Positions 52,608 through 62,637 of a stretch of DNA of 64,000 nt are shown here, piece after piece. Numbering within the stretch: the stretch's first letter is position 1; every line of letters starts with the position of its first letter. The DNA comes from Aquimarina algicola (GTDB taxonomy: Bacteria; Bacteroidota; Bacteroidia; Flavobacteriales; Flavobacteriaceae). The notes under the pieces were generated by a model. It saw nothing but the letters and a program-made list of their open reading frames with translations, made no database searches and had not been told where the DNA came from. The translations under genes were made by a program, and so were the position numbers. The stretch spans positions 192,990 to 256,989 of the forward strand of contig NZ_VFWZ01000009.1 in assembly GCF_006443095.1 (NCBI RefSeq). The letters are read 5' to 3'.

Positions 52608-55328
52608 ATGCACTCTTTAAACCTGAGGCGATATCGAATATACTTAATTATTATAGTATCATTAAGCTTTTTATCCATTGGATTTTCTCAATCCAGAGCA
52701 ATTATTAAAGGAAATGTTTCTGATCAGTTTGGTAACTTACCCGGAGCCAGAATAGCTATAGAAGGGACAGATAAAAATATAACTACTGATGTAAATGGTA
52801 ATTATACTTTTGATGTTGATGAAGGAGATTACGTAGTGACTGCTGGCTTTGTAATGTATACCAATGTTTCAAAATCAGTTACAGTAAAAGTAGGTGATAC
52901 GGTTACAGTAGACTTTATTCTTAAAACCGGATTTTCTATAGATCAACCAGTTTCTCTCGGATCTAGAGCTAAACCTAAATCATTATTAGAAAATACTGCG
53001 GCTGTAGATATTATCTCACCACAGCAATTATCAAATTCATCTCAAGTAGAATTGAGTCATATTCTCCATTATTTAATTCCATCATTTCATTCTACCAATC
53101 AAACTATAGCAGATGGAACAGATCATATTGATCCTGCTACTTTAAGAGGCCTTGGACCAGATCAAGTATTAGTTTTGGTGAATGGTAAACGAAGACATAG
53201 TAGTTCTTTATTGAATGTAAATGGAACTATAGGTAGGGGATCTGTGGGTACAGATTTTAATGCTATTCCAATTGCTGCTATAGAACGTATAGAAGTTTTG
53301 AGAGAGGGAGCAACGTCACAGTATGGATCTGATGCAATTGCAGGAGTCATTAATATTATTCTCAAAAAACAAATAGAGATTATTCAAGTAGACAATAGGG
53401 TTGGGATCAATACAGAAGGAGATGGTTTACAAGTATACTCATCTGCCAATTTTGGGCTTAAAGTAGGAAAACGAGGTTTTATTAATGTAACAGCAGAATA
53501 TAGAGATAGGGAGGCGATTAATAGAGCAGGGGATTATACAGGTAGGGTTTATTCTGAAAATGAAGCAGCAGATATACTTGCGATCGAACAAAATAATTTT
53601 TATAATCAAACAGGATATTCGGGTAGGAGAGTAATGGAAATTGGTAGTGCAGAAACCCAGAACCTTGCACTGTCATTCAATGGCGAAATCCAAATGTCAG
53701 ATTATGCGACTTTTTATATGCATGGTGGAAGAAATTATAGAGAAGGTACCTCAAAAGGATTTTATAGATTTCCTAAAGATCAAGATAGGGTTGTTTTAGA
53801 ATTGTTCCCAAATGGGTTTTCGCCAGAGATTCTTACCGATATACAAGATGATGCTATAACTTTAGGAGTAAAAGGGATTAAAAATAGTTGGGATGTCGAT
53901 TTTAGCCATACTATAGGAATCAATAGGTTAGATTATACAGTAAATAATTCAAATAATGCATCTCTGGGAATGATGTCACCTAGAACTTTTTATGCAGGTG
54001 GTTTTTTATACAATCAAAGCACAACAAATCTTGATATTTCTAGAAATTTTGATTGGCTAAGTGGTGTAAATATAGCTTTTGGAGCAGAATTAAGGGTCGA
54101 AAATTATGAAATTATTGCAGGAGAAGAAGCCTCTTATATTGATGGTGAGAGTACTTTTGTAGATGAGTTGGGAGAAGAGCAACCTAGAATAGTTGGAGCA
54201 CAGGTATTCCCGGGATTTCGACCAGAAAATGAACTTAGCCGATTTAGAACAAATAGCTCTGGATATGTTGATATAGAAGCAAATCTTACAGACAAATTAT
54301 TATTACGAGGAGCTGCTCGATATGAATCTTACAATGATTTTGGAGGGCAAGCGATCTGGAAATTATCAGGACGATATATAATTAATGATGGGATAAGCAT
54401 ACGAGCAGATTATTCTACAGGGTTTAGAGCGCCATCTTTGCATCAGGTGTTTTTTCAAAACATAAGTACACAGTTTATAAATGGAGAAAGTGTGCAAGTG
54501 GGTACATTTAATAATGAAAGTGCAGTTACTACAGAGGCTTTTCAAATTCGTAAACTGAAACCAGAATTATCCAGCCATTTTAGTGCAGGTGTAAGTGGAA
54601 AAATTAATGATAAGATTACATTTAATCTTGACTATTATTTGATAGATATCGATGATAGAATTGTATTATCAGGACGATTTGCAGAAGGCTATGAAACAAT
54701 ATTACAACCTTTTAATGTAGGAGCAGCTCAGTTTTTTACCAATGCTGTCGATTCTAGAACTTCTGGTGCAGATATAGCAGTAAATTTTAGATCTCAATTA
54801 GGAACAGGACAATTTGGAGCTTCCTTAGGAGCAAATATTACCGATACAAAAGTAAAAGGTGAAATAAAAGTTTCTGAAGCTTTAGAAGGACAAGAAGAAG
54901 TACTGTTTAATAGAGAAGAAGTAGCAAGAGTTGAAAACGGACAACCCAATTATAAATTTAATACATTGTTGTCTTATGATATAGATCAATTTGGTTTTCA
55001 ATTGGTCAATACATTATTTGGTGAAGTGCAATTTGTACATCCAGAGGATGGAGATCCAAACAATTGGATAGTAAATGAATTTACAGGCTTGGTAGCATCT
55101 AGAGATCAGACCTTTTCTCCTAAATTAACAACAAATATGATGATTTCTTATCAAGTAAATGATAATGTAAAATGTACCATAGGAGGAAATAATGTTTTTA
55201 ATGTATATCCTGACAGACATAAACATTCTGCAAATACAGAAGATGGTAACTTTATTTATAGTAGAAGAGTGCAACAGTTTGGTGTAAATGGAGCTAATTA
55301 TTATATTCGATTACTGTTAAGGTTATAA
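52608..55328 (+). CDS. TonB-dependent outer-membrane receptor
   Basis: A 906-residue receptor. The signal peptide (about 1-28, ending IGFSQ) is followed by a CarboxypepD_reg-like domain (about 30-110, GNVSDQFGNLPGARIAIEG), the plug (about 125-245, with LRGLGPDQVLVLVNGKRRHSS and LREGATSQYGSDAIAGVINI) and a beta-barrel ending NYYIRLLLRL. There is no SusD partner. Its stop overlaps the start of the YfiR-kinase gene (TAATG), so the two are translationally coupled. The ligand is unknown. It may be a transporter, a sensor, or both. Confidence 0.93.
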   Translation: MHSLNLRRYRIYLIIIVSLSFLSIGFSQSRAIIKGNVSDQFGNLPGARIAIEGTDKNITTDVNGNYTFDVDEGDYVVTAGFVMYTNVSKSVTVKVGDTVTVDFILKTGFSIDQPVSLGSRAKPKSLLENTAAVDIISPQQLSNSSQVELSHILHYLIPSFHSTNQTIADGTDHIDPATLRGLGPDQVLVLVNGKRRHSSSLLNVNGTIGRGSVGTDFNAIPIAAIERIEVLREGATSQYGSDAIAGVINIILKKQIEIIQVDNRVGINTEGDGLQVYSSANFGLKVGKRGFINVTAEYRDREAINRAGDYTGRVYSENEAADILAIEQNNFYNQTGYSGRRVMEIGSAETQNLALSFNGEIQMSDYATFYMHGGRNYREGTSKGFYRFPKDQDRVVLELFPNGFSPEILTDIQDDAITLGVKGIKNSWDVDFSHTIGINRLDYTVNNSNNASLGMMSPRTFYAGGFLYNQSTTNLDISRNFDWLSGVNIAFGAELRVENYEIIAGEEASYIDGESTFVDELGEEQPRIVGAQVFPGFRPENELSRFRTNSSGYVDIEANLTDKLLLRGAARYESYNDFGGQAIWKLSGRYIINDGISIRADYSTGFRAPSLHQVFFQNISTQFINGESVQVGTFNNESAVTTEAFQIRKLKPELSSHFSAGVSGKINDKITFNLDYYLIDIDDRIVLSGRFAEGYETILQPFNVGAAQFFTNAVDSRTSGADIAVNFRSQLGTGQFGASLGANITDTKVKGEIKVSEALEGQEEVLFNREEVARVENGQPNYKFNTLLSYDIDQFGFQLVNTLFGEVQFVHPEDGDPNNWIVNEFTGLVASRDQTFSPKLTTNMMISYQVNDNVKCTIGGNNVFNVYPDRHKHSANTEDGNFIYSRRVQQFGVNGANYYIRLLLRL

Positions 55329-57151
55329 TGAAAAAAGATCCATACATATTATATAATCGCATATGTACTCTCTTTTTATTTTTTTATTGCATTATCTTTT
55401 TCAGTCCCTGTCAAATAAATGCCCAAGGTACTACAAATGAAGAGGTAAAAAGAGTTCAAAGAGCAATCTTTATCTTCAATTTTGCACAACAGGTAGATTG
55501 GCAGACTAATGATTATCAACAAACATTCAAAATAGGAGTTCTAGGGCCAGATAGAACGGTTATAGATCTTCAGGCCATGGCTCAAAAACGAAAGATACAG
55601 GGTAAACCGGTAGAAGTTACCAGATTTCAACTTGTAAAGGATGTTAATGATATACAACTTCTTTACGTCAACCGTAAGTATAATTATGATATCAATTATA
55701 TTTTGAGCAAAATTTCTGGAAAAGGAATCCTGTTGGTAAGCGAAGATTATGATTTCAATTCTTCTATGATCAATATGGTTAACGTTGAAAATTCTTTTGA
55801 ATATGAAATCAATGTAGATAGAATAGCCAGAGAGGGGTTTAAAACAGTTCCTTCGCTAAAACAATACGCTATTAGCTCTTCAGAAAAATGGAAAAGACTT
55901 TATCAAACCTCTGAAAAAACATTAAAAGACGTAAGAAAAGAGAAAGAAAATCAAGAAGAACAATTAGCTACTCAAAATACTAAAATCAAAAGCCAGGAGA
56001 AGCAAATTGATAAACAAGAGGAACTGATAGAAAAAAGACTGACACAAATTGACAAACAAAATCAAAAAATAGAAAACCTTTATAAAAAAGGAAGTATTCA
56101 ACAAAAGCAATATGATGAAAAGATTGAGATAGAAAAAGCTCTGGAGCAGAATATCCAAGAGCAGATTACTTTTATCAACCTACAAAAAGAAAAAATAGAA
56201 CAAGCAAAATTAGCTATAGAGCAAAAGAATGCTTATTTGGAAGAACAGAATATAAAGATAAAAGAACAACAACTTGTTTTAGATGAACAAATATCACAGA
56301 TAAACGCGCAGAAAAAAATCAATGTTTTACTTGTCGGTGTTATTGGATTAATTCTCGTGGTAAGCTTTTTTATTTATAAGGGATATGTTGAAAAAAAGAA
56401 GTTTACCAAAGAATTAGAGGCAAAAAATATTGCTATAGAAAAACAATCTTTAGAGATAGAAAAAAAGAATGAGGAGTTAGAGCAGTTTGCTTATATCGCT
56501 AGTCATGATTTACAAGAACCTCTTAATACAATATCAAGTTTTATAACTCTTATCGCAGAGGAGTATGGTGATGGTTTTGATGAGTTAGGAAAAGAAAGTC
56601 TTTTTTATATAAAAGATGCTAGTGTGCGCATGAAAAAACTTATCGATGCGCTTTTACAATACTCTCGATTAGGAACTCATAAAGAGCATGAAGCAGTAGA
56701 CTGTGATACTTTATTAAAAGAATTGAAAAAAGATCTTGCCAATAGTATTCAGGCAAGCGAGGCAAAGATTCATGTAGAGGAATTACCTGTAGTGCAAGGT
56801 TCAGAGATTGAACTAAGACTACTATTTCAAAACTTGATTAGTAATGCTATAAAGTTTCGATCGAGTACTGTACAACCCAAAATTGATATAAGTTGTACAA
56901 AAACAATAGATTCCAAAAGTCAACGTCCTGTTTGGCAATTTGCGATTAAAGACAATGGTATTGGCATCCCAAAAGAGCATCAAGAGCGTATATTTGCTAT
57001 TTTTCAGCGATTGCATACCAGAGAGATGTATGAAGGTACAGGAATTGGGTTGGCGCATTGTAAAAAAATAGTAGAAGCGCATCAGGGTACGTTGTGGTTA
57101 ACTTCTGAAGAAGGAAAGGGAAGTACCTTTTACTTTACCATTCCCATATAA
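55328..57151 (+). CDS. Hybrid YfiR-domain sensor histidine kinase
   Basis: A 607-residue inner-membrane kinase. The signal-anchor region (about 10-32) is followed by a periplasmic YfiR (DUF4154) domain (about 36-182: AIFIFNFAQQVDWQ, FKIGVLGPD, FEYEINVDRIAREGF). A very long Gln/Lys/Glu coiled coil (about 185-330) leads to a membrane helix (331-353). Next come a short coil, HisKA with His393 in YIASHDLQEPLNTISSF, and HATPase_c with N-box LLFQNLISNAIKF and G-boxes DNGIGIP and GTGIGLAHCKK. In Pseudomonas YfiR is a separate periplasmic repressor of YfiN; here it is fused to a kinase and coupled to a TonB receptor and two receivers. Confidence 0.92.
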   Translation: MKKDPYILYNRICTLFLFFYCIIFFSPCQINAQGTTNEEVKRVQRAIFIFNFAQQVDWQTNDYQQTFKIGVLGPDRTVIDLQAMAQKRKIQGKPVEVTRFQLVKDVNDIQLLYVNRKYNYDINYILSKISGKGILLVSEDYDFNSSMINMVNVENSFEYEINVDRIAREGFKTVPSLKQYAISSSEKWKRLYQTSEKTLKDVRKEKENQEEQLATQNTKIKSQEKQIDKQEELIEKRLTQIDKQNQKIENLYKKGSIQQKQYDEKIEIEKALEQNIQEQITFINLQKEKIEQAKLAIEQKNAYLEEQNIKIKEQQLVLDEQISQINAQKKINVLLVGVIGLILVVSFFIYKGYVEKKKFTKELEAKNIAIEKQSLEIEKKNEELEQFAYIASHDLQEPLNTISSFITLIAEEYGDGFDELGKESLFYIKDASVRMKKLIDALLQYSRLGTHKEHEAVDCDTLLKELKKDLANSIQASEAKIHVEELPVVQGSEIELRLLFQNLISNAIKFRSSTVQPKIDISCTKTIDSKSQRPVWQFAIKDNGIGIPKEHQERIFAIFQRLHTREMYEGTGIGLAHCKKIVEAHQGTLWLTSEEGKGSTFYFTIPI

Positions 57152-57269
57152 CTTTTTTACTCAATAATCGAGATTTAAATGCTTCGGGGCTAGCCTCGAG
57201 ATCAAAAATCAATTTTCTGTAAATGCTATGTGAGCGTACTACAAGAATCTATACTTCTACGTATTCTTT

Positions 57270-58079
57270 TTATAATTCTCTAATCCAGATATTACGATAT
57301 TGAACAAGATTACCATGGTCTTGTAATTTGATAGGGCCTTTACCATGAGCGTCATTTTTTGGGTGTCCAATATATTCTGTAGTTCCTAAAATTTCAACAT
57401 GATCTTGTACAAGTACTCCATTGTGGATCACAGTAAAAGTGCCAGATTTTGTTTTACTTCCAGAAGCATCAAATTGGGGAGCATGAAATATAATATCATA
57501 TGTTTGCCATTGATCAGGAGCCTTAGTTGCATTAACCAAAGGAATATGTTGCTTATATACAGCTGTAGCCTGACCATTAGAATATGTTTTATTTTGATAA
57601 CTATCCAGGATTTGTACTTCATATCTGTTTTGAAAAAACACACCACTATTACCTCTTCCTTGTCCTTCACTTTGTATCTCATCTGGAGCGCTCCATTCTA
57701 GGTGTAATTGTACACTTCCAAAATTTTGTTTGGTTTGTATATCTCCTGATTTTGGTAACACTGTCATAGTTTTATCTTTATTGATACTCCATTTGGCACT
57801 AGTAGAGTCTTTTGTAGAAATCCATGACTCTAAATTAGAACCATCAAATAGTACGATTGCATCAGAAGGAACATTATTGTTGTTAAAAGAAATAGCTTTT
57901 GGTTCAGGTTCCCAAACCTCTGTCTCTTTAGGATCGGTGATTTCTTTCTCCGGTTCTTTTTTTTCTTCAATTATTTCTTCGGGTCTTTCTGTTTTTTCTT
58001 CAGTTGTCACCTCTTTTTTTTCATTACAAGAAAAAAAGAAGATTGTCATCATCAAAATACCGTAGCTTAAGCGTTTCAT
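57270..58079 (-). CDS. DUF1080 lipoprotein, 3-keto-disaccharide hydrolase family
   Basis: A 269-residue lipoprotein (lipobox FFFSCNEKK). After an acidic Glu/Lys/Pro-rich linker (about 20-65), the DUF1080 concanavalin-like domain (about 75-269) begins IVLFDGSNLESWIS and has RGNSGVFFQNRYEVQILDS and the C-terminal LVQYRNIWIREL. The family includes 3-keto-glycoside hydrolases. It ends a minus-strand operon with a GMC oxidoreductase and sugar isomerase-like proteins, consistent with that activity. Confidence 0.88.
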   Translation of the reverse strand: MKRLSYGILMMTIFFFSCNEKKEVTTEEKTERPEEIIEEKKEPEKEITDPKETEVWEPEPKAISFNNNNVPSDAIVLFDGSNLESWISTKDSTSAKWSINKDKTMTVLPKSGDIQTKQNFGSVQLHLEWSAPDEIQSEGQGRGNSGVFFQNRYEVQILDSYQNKTYSNGQATAVYKQHIPLVNATKAPDQWQTYDIIFHAPQFDASGSKTKSGTFTVIHNGVLVQDHVEILGTTEYIGHPKNDAHGKGPIKLQDHGNLVQYRNIWIREL

Positions 58080-58091
58080 TTACTATCTTTT

Positions 58092-59144
58092 TTATATTCC
58101 TAAAATTTCTTTTAGTTGTTGTTTGTCAATATCAGCACCAGCAAAGTCATCAAATGCTTTTTGCGTAGCTTCAATAATATGCTTTTTGATAAAAGGAGCT
58201 CCTTCTCTTGCACCTTGTTCCGGGGATTTGATACAGCATTCCCATTCCATCACCGCCCAAACATCGCATCCATACTCAGTAAGTTTAGTAAAAATGGTTT
58301 TAAAATCGATTTGCCCGTCTCCCGGTGATCGATAACGACCTGCTCGATCAATCCAATCGCTATACCCACCAAAAGTCCCTTTTTTACCTGTTGGATTAAA
58401 TTCAGAGTCTTTTACATGAAAGGCCTTTATAAATTCGTGGTAATGATCAATATACTCGATATAATCTAGTTGTTGAAGTACAAAATGACTTGGGTCGTAT
58501 AAAATGTTTACTCTTTTGTGTTTTCCTGTAGCTTCGAGAAATCGTTCAAAAGTAACACCATCATGCAAGTCTTCACCTGGATGAATTTCATAACATACAT
58601 CTACACCCTCTTGATCAAAATGATTGAGAATAGGCAGCCAGCGTTTTGCTAATTCTTCGAATCCCATTTCTACAAGACCAGGAGGCCTTTGAGGCCAGGG
58701 GTGCATGGTATGCCATAGTAAAGAACCCGAAAACGTTGCATGCACGTTTATGCCTAATCTTCTACTCGCAGTAGCTGCATTTTTAACTTGCTTTATAGCC
58801 CATTGTGTTCTTTCTTTTGGACTATTTTTATATTGATCAGGAGCAAAATTATCAAACATAATATCATATGCAGGATGCACTGCTACTAATTGTCCTTGCA
58901 AATGCGTAGATAACTCTGTGATTTCGAGTCCGTAATCTGCTATTTTTCCTTTTAATTCATCACAATAGGTTTGGCTTTCGGCGGCTTTATCAAGATCTAT
59001 TAGACGTTGTTCCCAGGTAGGGATTTGTATACCTTTATATCCTAAGTCTGATGCCCATTTACATAATCCATCAAGTGAGTTGAATGGTGCTTTGTCATCC
59101 ATAAATTGTGCTAAGAATACGGCTGGCCCTTTGATTGTTTTCAT
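58092..59144 (-). CDS. Cytoplasmic TIM-barrel sugar isomerase/epimerase
   Basis: A 350-residue AP-endonuclease-2-fold protein without a signal peptide. Metal-site residues are Glu in VCYEIHPGEDLHD, Asp and His in ILYDPSHFVL, His in AFHVKDSEF and Glu in AVMEWECC. Such proteins epimerise or isomerise sugars or keto-sugars, or act as 3-keto-glycoside eliminases. The neighbours (DUF1080 and MocA dehydrogenase) point to keto-sugar metabolism; the exact reaction is unknown. It starts 51 nt after the MocA gene stop. Confidence 0.85.
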   Translation of the reverse strand: MKTIKGPAVFLAQFMDDKAPFNSLDGLCKWASDLGYKGIQIPTWEQRLIDLDKAAESQTYCDELKGKIADYGLEITELSTHLQGQLVAVHPAYDIMFDNFAPDQYKNSPKERTQWAIKQVKNAATASRRLGINVHATFSGSLLWHTMHPWPQRPPGLVEMGFEELAKRWLPILNHFDQEGVDVCYEIHPGEDLHDGVTFERFLEATGKHKRVNILYDPSHFVLQQLDYIEYIDHYHEFIKAFHVKDSEFNPTGKKGTFGGYSDWIDRAGRYRSPGDGQIDFKTIFTKLTEYGCDVWAVMEWECCIKSPEQGAREGAPFIKKHIIEATQKAFDDFAGADIDKQQLKEILGI

Positions 59145-59195
59145 GTAAGCTATAAATATTGTTTTGTGTTTTTTATATTTAAATATACCAAAAAA

Positions 59196-60341
59196 CTAGA
59201 TTTTTACCCATTTTGCATTGTCAGAACTACTTTTTACTGCGGCATAAATAAATTTCATTCCCCGAGTTCCATCTTTTACGGTAGGAAAATCAAATTTTTT
59301 AGCCATTGATTGTCCATTTTTGATGTTGATAAGTTCTTTTGCAAAACTTCTGTAAATTGTTGCAAAACCTTCTAAATATCCTTCTGGATGCCCTGCAGGA
59401 ATGCGAACATAATCAGAAGCTTCTGGATAACCGCCATTGCCTCCCGGAGTAAATATTTGTTTTGGCTGTTCTAACCATCGTGCAATAAGTTCGTTGGGAT
59501 TTTCCTGATACCACTCGAGACTTCCTTTTGTACCATAAATTTTTACTCCTAAATTATTTTCTTCTCCAGTGGCAATTTGAGAGAACGTCATTGTTCCTTT
59601 AGCTCCATTTTTGAACCGAAGCAAGATGTTCCCATCATCATCAAGAGTACGACCTTCGCCAAAAGCAGAAAGATCAGCAGCTAATTCTTCTATTTGTGTA
59701 CCAGTTATATATTCTACCAGATTTTCGGCATGAGTACCGATATCTCCCAAAGCGCCACCAATTCCGGATTTTTTTGGATCTACACGCCAAGAAGCTTGTT
59801 TTTGGCCTGTTTTTTCTACCGCAGTAGATAACCAACCTTGTAAATATTGTACATTAACTTTTCGTATGATACCTAAATCTCCTTTGCTAATCATGGCTTT
59901 TGCCTGTTTTACCATAGGATATCCGGTATAATTATGAGTAAGTGCAAAAACTTTTTGAGAAGATTCTACAATGTTTTCAAGTTCTTGAGCTTCGTCTAGT
60001 GTCAATGTCATGGGTTTATCACAGATTACATGAAAACCATGCTCTAGAGCCATTTTTGCGGGAGGAAAATGCATATGATTTGGAGTTACAATAGCTACAA
60101 AATCCATTCTCTCCTCTTCAGGTAGTAGTGCTTCTTTTTTGATCATTTCTTCAAAACTACCATAAGCTCTGTTTTTAGGAATTCCTAATGCTTCTGCAGA
60201 AGCAAGGCTTTTTTCTTCAGTACTTGAAAAAGCTCCGCAAACCAATGTTATCATACCATCTATACTGGCAGCTTTTCTGTGTACATCTCCTATAAAAGAA
60301 CCTGCTCCACCACCGATCATTCCCATTTTTAGTAAACCCAT
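59196..60341 (-). CDS. Gfo/Idh/MocA-family dehydrogenase
   Basis: A 381-residue NAD(P)-dependent sugar dehydrogenase. The N-terminal Rossmann domain begins MGMIGGGAGSFIGDVHRKAA and has the family EKP-type motif as CDKPMTLTLDEAQ; the C-terminal domain carries GGALGDIGTHAENLVEYITG with the conserved Asp and His. Genes of this family act on 3-keto-sugar/inositol interconversions; substrate not known. Confidence 0.9.
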   Translation of the reverse strand: MGLLKMGMIGGGAGSFIGDVHRKAASIDGMITLVCGAFSSTEEKSLASAEALGIPKNRAYGSFEEMIKKEALLPEEERMDFVAIVTPNHMHFPPAKMALEHGFHVICDKPMTLTLDEAQELENIVESSQKVFALTHNYTGYPMVKQAKAMISKGDLGIIRKVNVQYLQGWLSTAVEKTGQKQASWRVDPKKSGIGGALGDIGTHAENLVEYITGTQIEELAADLSAFGEGRTLDDDGNILLRFKNGAKGTMTFSQIATGEENNLGVKIYGTKGSLEWYQENPNELIARWLEQPKQIFTPGGNGGYPEASDYVRIPAGHPEGYLEGFATIYRSFAKELINIKNGQSMAKKFDFPTVKDGTRGMKFIYAAVKSSSDNAKWVKI

Positions 60342-60377
60342 AAGTGTGTTTATCGTTATTAAAGTTAAGTTGAAGAT

Positions 60378-61607
60378 TTATTTTTTATACTCTATTTTTT
60401 CATTTTTAAAGAATATACCAAAAAGTAATAATACAGCAGAAGCAAATATGGCTGGAAATATCCAAATATTTTTCCAGTTATGTTGCCCTTCGCTAATTAC
60501 ATTAGCGTCTGTTATTTTTCCGGCAACATAAAACCCAATGAGCATTCCGAGTCCATATGTTGCCAAGGTGATCAAGCCTTGTGCTGCACTTTTAAATTTT
60601 TCTCCGGCTTTGCTATCGGTATAGATTTGTCCGGATACAAAGAAGAAGTCATAACAGATACCATGTAACGCAATTCCAATCAATAGAGTGAAAGTCAATT
60701 CACCGGCATTACCATAGGCAAACAATACATATCTAACGGTCCATGCGAGCATACCTACTAATAATGTTTTTTTGAATCCAAATTTTTTAAAGAAAAAGGG
60801 TAGGAGGAGCATGAAGAGCACTTCAGAAATTTGACCTATTGTCATTTTTGCTGCTGGATCAGGCATACCCACTTCACCCAAAAATTGTCCTGCGTGTTGA
60901 TAATAAAAAGCTAGAGGAATACAAATAAGGATTGAAGAAAGGAAAAAGAATAAGAAGTTTTTGTTTTTGAGAAGTTTGATAGCATCAATACCAATGATAT
61001 CACCTATATTAATTTTCTGATCTTTATCCACTTTTGGAGGTGTTTTTGGTAGTGTGAAACTAAAAACTCCTAAGATAGCAGAAGCTATTGCCGTCATCAA
61101 AAATGTATTCTTGAGCATTCCGTTAGCGATACCTTCTTCAGAATCCCAGTGAAAGATGTAGCTAATTACAAGTCCTGCAACGATCCAGCCTATAGTACCA
61201 AATACTCTTACAAAAGAAAACTCTTTGGCAGGGTCTTTCATTTGATTAAATGATACAGAATTTACCAACGCTAATGTAGGCATATAGATAATCATATATC
61301 CCAATACATAAGGATAAAAACTTGAAAAATCTTCGGCATTTGCCATTTGATACATTAAAACAGCACCTATAATATGTAATATCCCTAAAATCCTCTCGGC
61401 ATTAAAGAAACGATCAGCAATTAAACCAATAATAAAAGGGGCAATTATTGCGCCCCAAGATTGGGTAGAGTATGCCATTGCGGTTTCGCCTCCACTGGTA
61501 TTAAGAGTGTTTGGCAAATATATCCCCATTGTTACAAACCAACCTCCCCAGATGAAGAATTCTAAAAACATCATCAGTGAGAGTTGAAATTGAATTGTTT
61601 TGTTCAT
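60378..61607 (-). CDS. MFS sugar/nucleoside permease (NupG-like)
   Basis: A 409-residue, 12-helix transporter of the nucleoside:H+ symporter-like family, beginning MNKTIQFQLSLMMFLEFFIWGGWFVTMG. In Flavobacteria such permeases often sit in sugar operons with Gfo/Idh/MocA and TIM-barrel genes, as here, so sugar import is likely. It starts 15 nt after the lipoprotein TIM-barrel gene stop. Confidence 0.88.
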   Translation of the reverse strand: MNKTIQFQLSLMMFLEFFIWGGWFVTMGIYLPNTLNTSGGETAMAYSTQSWGAIIAPFIIGLIADRFFNAERILGILHIIGAVLMYQMANAEDFSSFYPYVLGYMIIYMPTLALVNSVSFNQMKDPAKEFSFVRVFGTIGWIVAGLVISYIFHWDSEEGIANGMLKNTFLMTAIASAILGVFSFTLPKTPPKVDKDQKINIGDIIGIDAIKLLKNKNFLFFFLSSILICIPLAFYYQHAGQFLGEVGMPDPAAKMTIGQISEVLFMLLLPFFFKKFGFKKTLLVGMLAWTVRYVLFAYGNAGELTFTLLIGIALHGICYDFFFVSGQIYTDSKAGEKFKSAAQGLITLATYGLGMLIGFYVAGKITDANVISEGQHNWKNIWIFPAIFASAVLLLFGIFFKNEKIEYKK

Positions 61608-61622
61608 GAAAAGGTAGTTAGA

Positions 61623-62621
61623 TTAAAGTTGTTTTACAGTATTGATAAGTAAATCACGAGTGGCAATTATTCCTTCAACTTCATTGAGTCTTTCACCTTC
61701 ATATTCTACACCTATGTATCCTTTGTAATCTGCCTTTTTGATGATTTGAAGCATTTTTTGGTAATCTATTGTAGTTTCATTTCCGCTTTCATCAAAATCA
61801 TAAGATTTAGCACTCACAGCTTTTGCAAAAGGCATCATTTCTTCTATCCCTTGATATTTTGGGTACTCTTTTGTACAATTTGCTCCCCATCTTTTGCCCC
61901 CTTCTCGTTCTAAACAAAAATTACCAAAATCAGGAAGCGTTCCACAATTTGATTTGCCTACTTTTTGCATCACTTCTGCAAGTAATTTTCCATTAGAAGA
62001 GAGATAACCATGATTTTCTACAATCACATTGATATTTTTGGTTGCCGCATACTCAGAGAGTTTACTTAACCCATCTGTAGCGACATCTACCCATTTTTCA
62101 GGATCGTTTGTACCAAAAAGATTGACTCTAATAGAATGGCAACCTAAAAATTGAGCGGCATCTACCCATTTTTTGTGATTTTCTATGGTTTGATTTCTTT
62201 CTTTTTCGTCTAATACAGCCAAATCTCCTTCGCCATCTACCATAATAATTAGATTTTCTACATTATATTGTTTACTCTTTGCCAATAGTGTGTCTAAGAG
62301 TTGCTGTAATGCTTTTTCAGGATCATTTTGTTTTTTAAGATCATCTGTGTAGAGTTGACTTACATATTCTAATCCAGAAAATCCTAATTCACTAGCTTTT
62401 TGAGCAAAATCGACCGGGTGTAATTCTCCTGATTGTATGGCTTTATGTAATGACCATTGTGCAAGAGATAATTTAAAAAATGGTTCTGATTCTGTTTTTA
62501 CAGGTTCTTCCTCAACTTTGTTTTCTTCTTGTGATTGCGTGGTATCAGTTTCTTTTGTGTTTTGTTTACAAGAACCTAAAATTAATGCTAGAATAAGCCC
62601 TTTTAAAATGATTTGTTTCAT
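61623..62621 (-). CDS. TIM-barrel sugar isomerase/epimerase lipoprotein
   Basis: A 332-residue lipoprotein (lipobox ALILGSCKQN). After an acidic linker, the AP-endonuclease-2 fold begins FKLSLAQWSLHKAI, with metal-site Glu in VIVENHGYLSS, Asp in TLPDFGNFC, His/Lys-rich and Asp/Glu turns near SYDFDESG and Glu in IGVEYEGERL. It is periplasmic, unlike the cytoplasmic homologue at 58092-59144, which suggests two related reactions in two compartments. Confidence 0.87.
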   Translation of the reverse strand: MKQIILKGLILALILGSCKQNTKETDTTQSQEENKVEEEPVKTESEPFFKLSLAQWSLHKAIQSGELHPVDFAQKASELGFSGLEYVSQLYTDDLKKQNDPEKALQQLLDTLLAKSKQYNVENLIIMVDGEGDLAVLDEKERNQTIENHKKWVDAAQFLGCHSIRVNLFGTNDPEKWVDVATDGLSKLSEYAATKNINVIVENHGYLSSNGKLLAEVMQKVGKSNCGTLPDFGNFCLEREGGKRWGANCTKEYPKYQGIEEMMPFAKAVSAKSYDFDESGNETTIDYQKMLQIIKKADYKGYIGVEYEGERLNEVEGIIATRDLLINTVKQL

Positions 62622-62637
62622 GATTGTGGTTATATTG

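Noticed and set aside
57183-57200. Hairpin TTCGGGG-CTAG-CCTCGAG after the YfiR-kinase gene
   Set aside because: Only 7 bp with two wobble pairs and no T tract; not convincing as a terminator.
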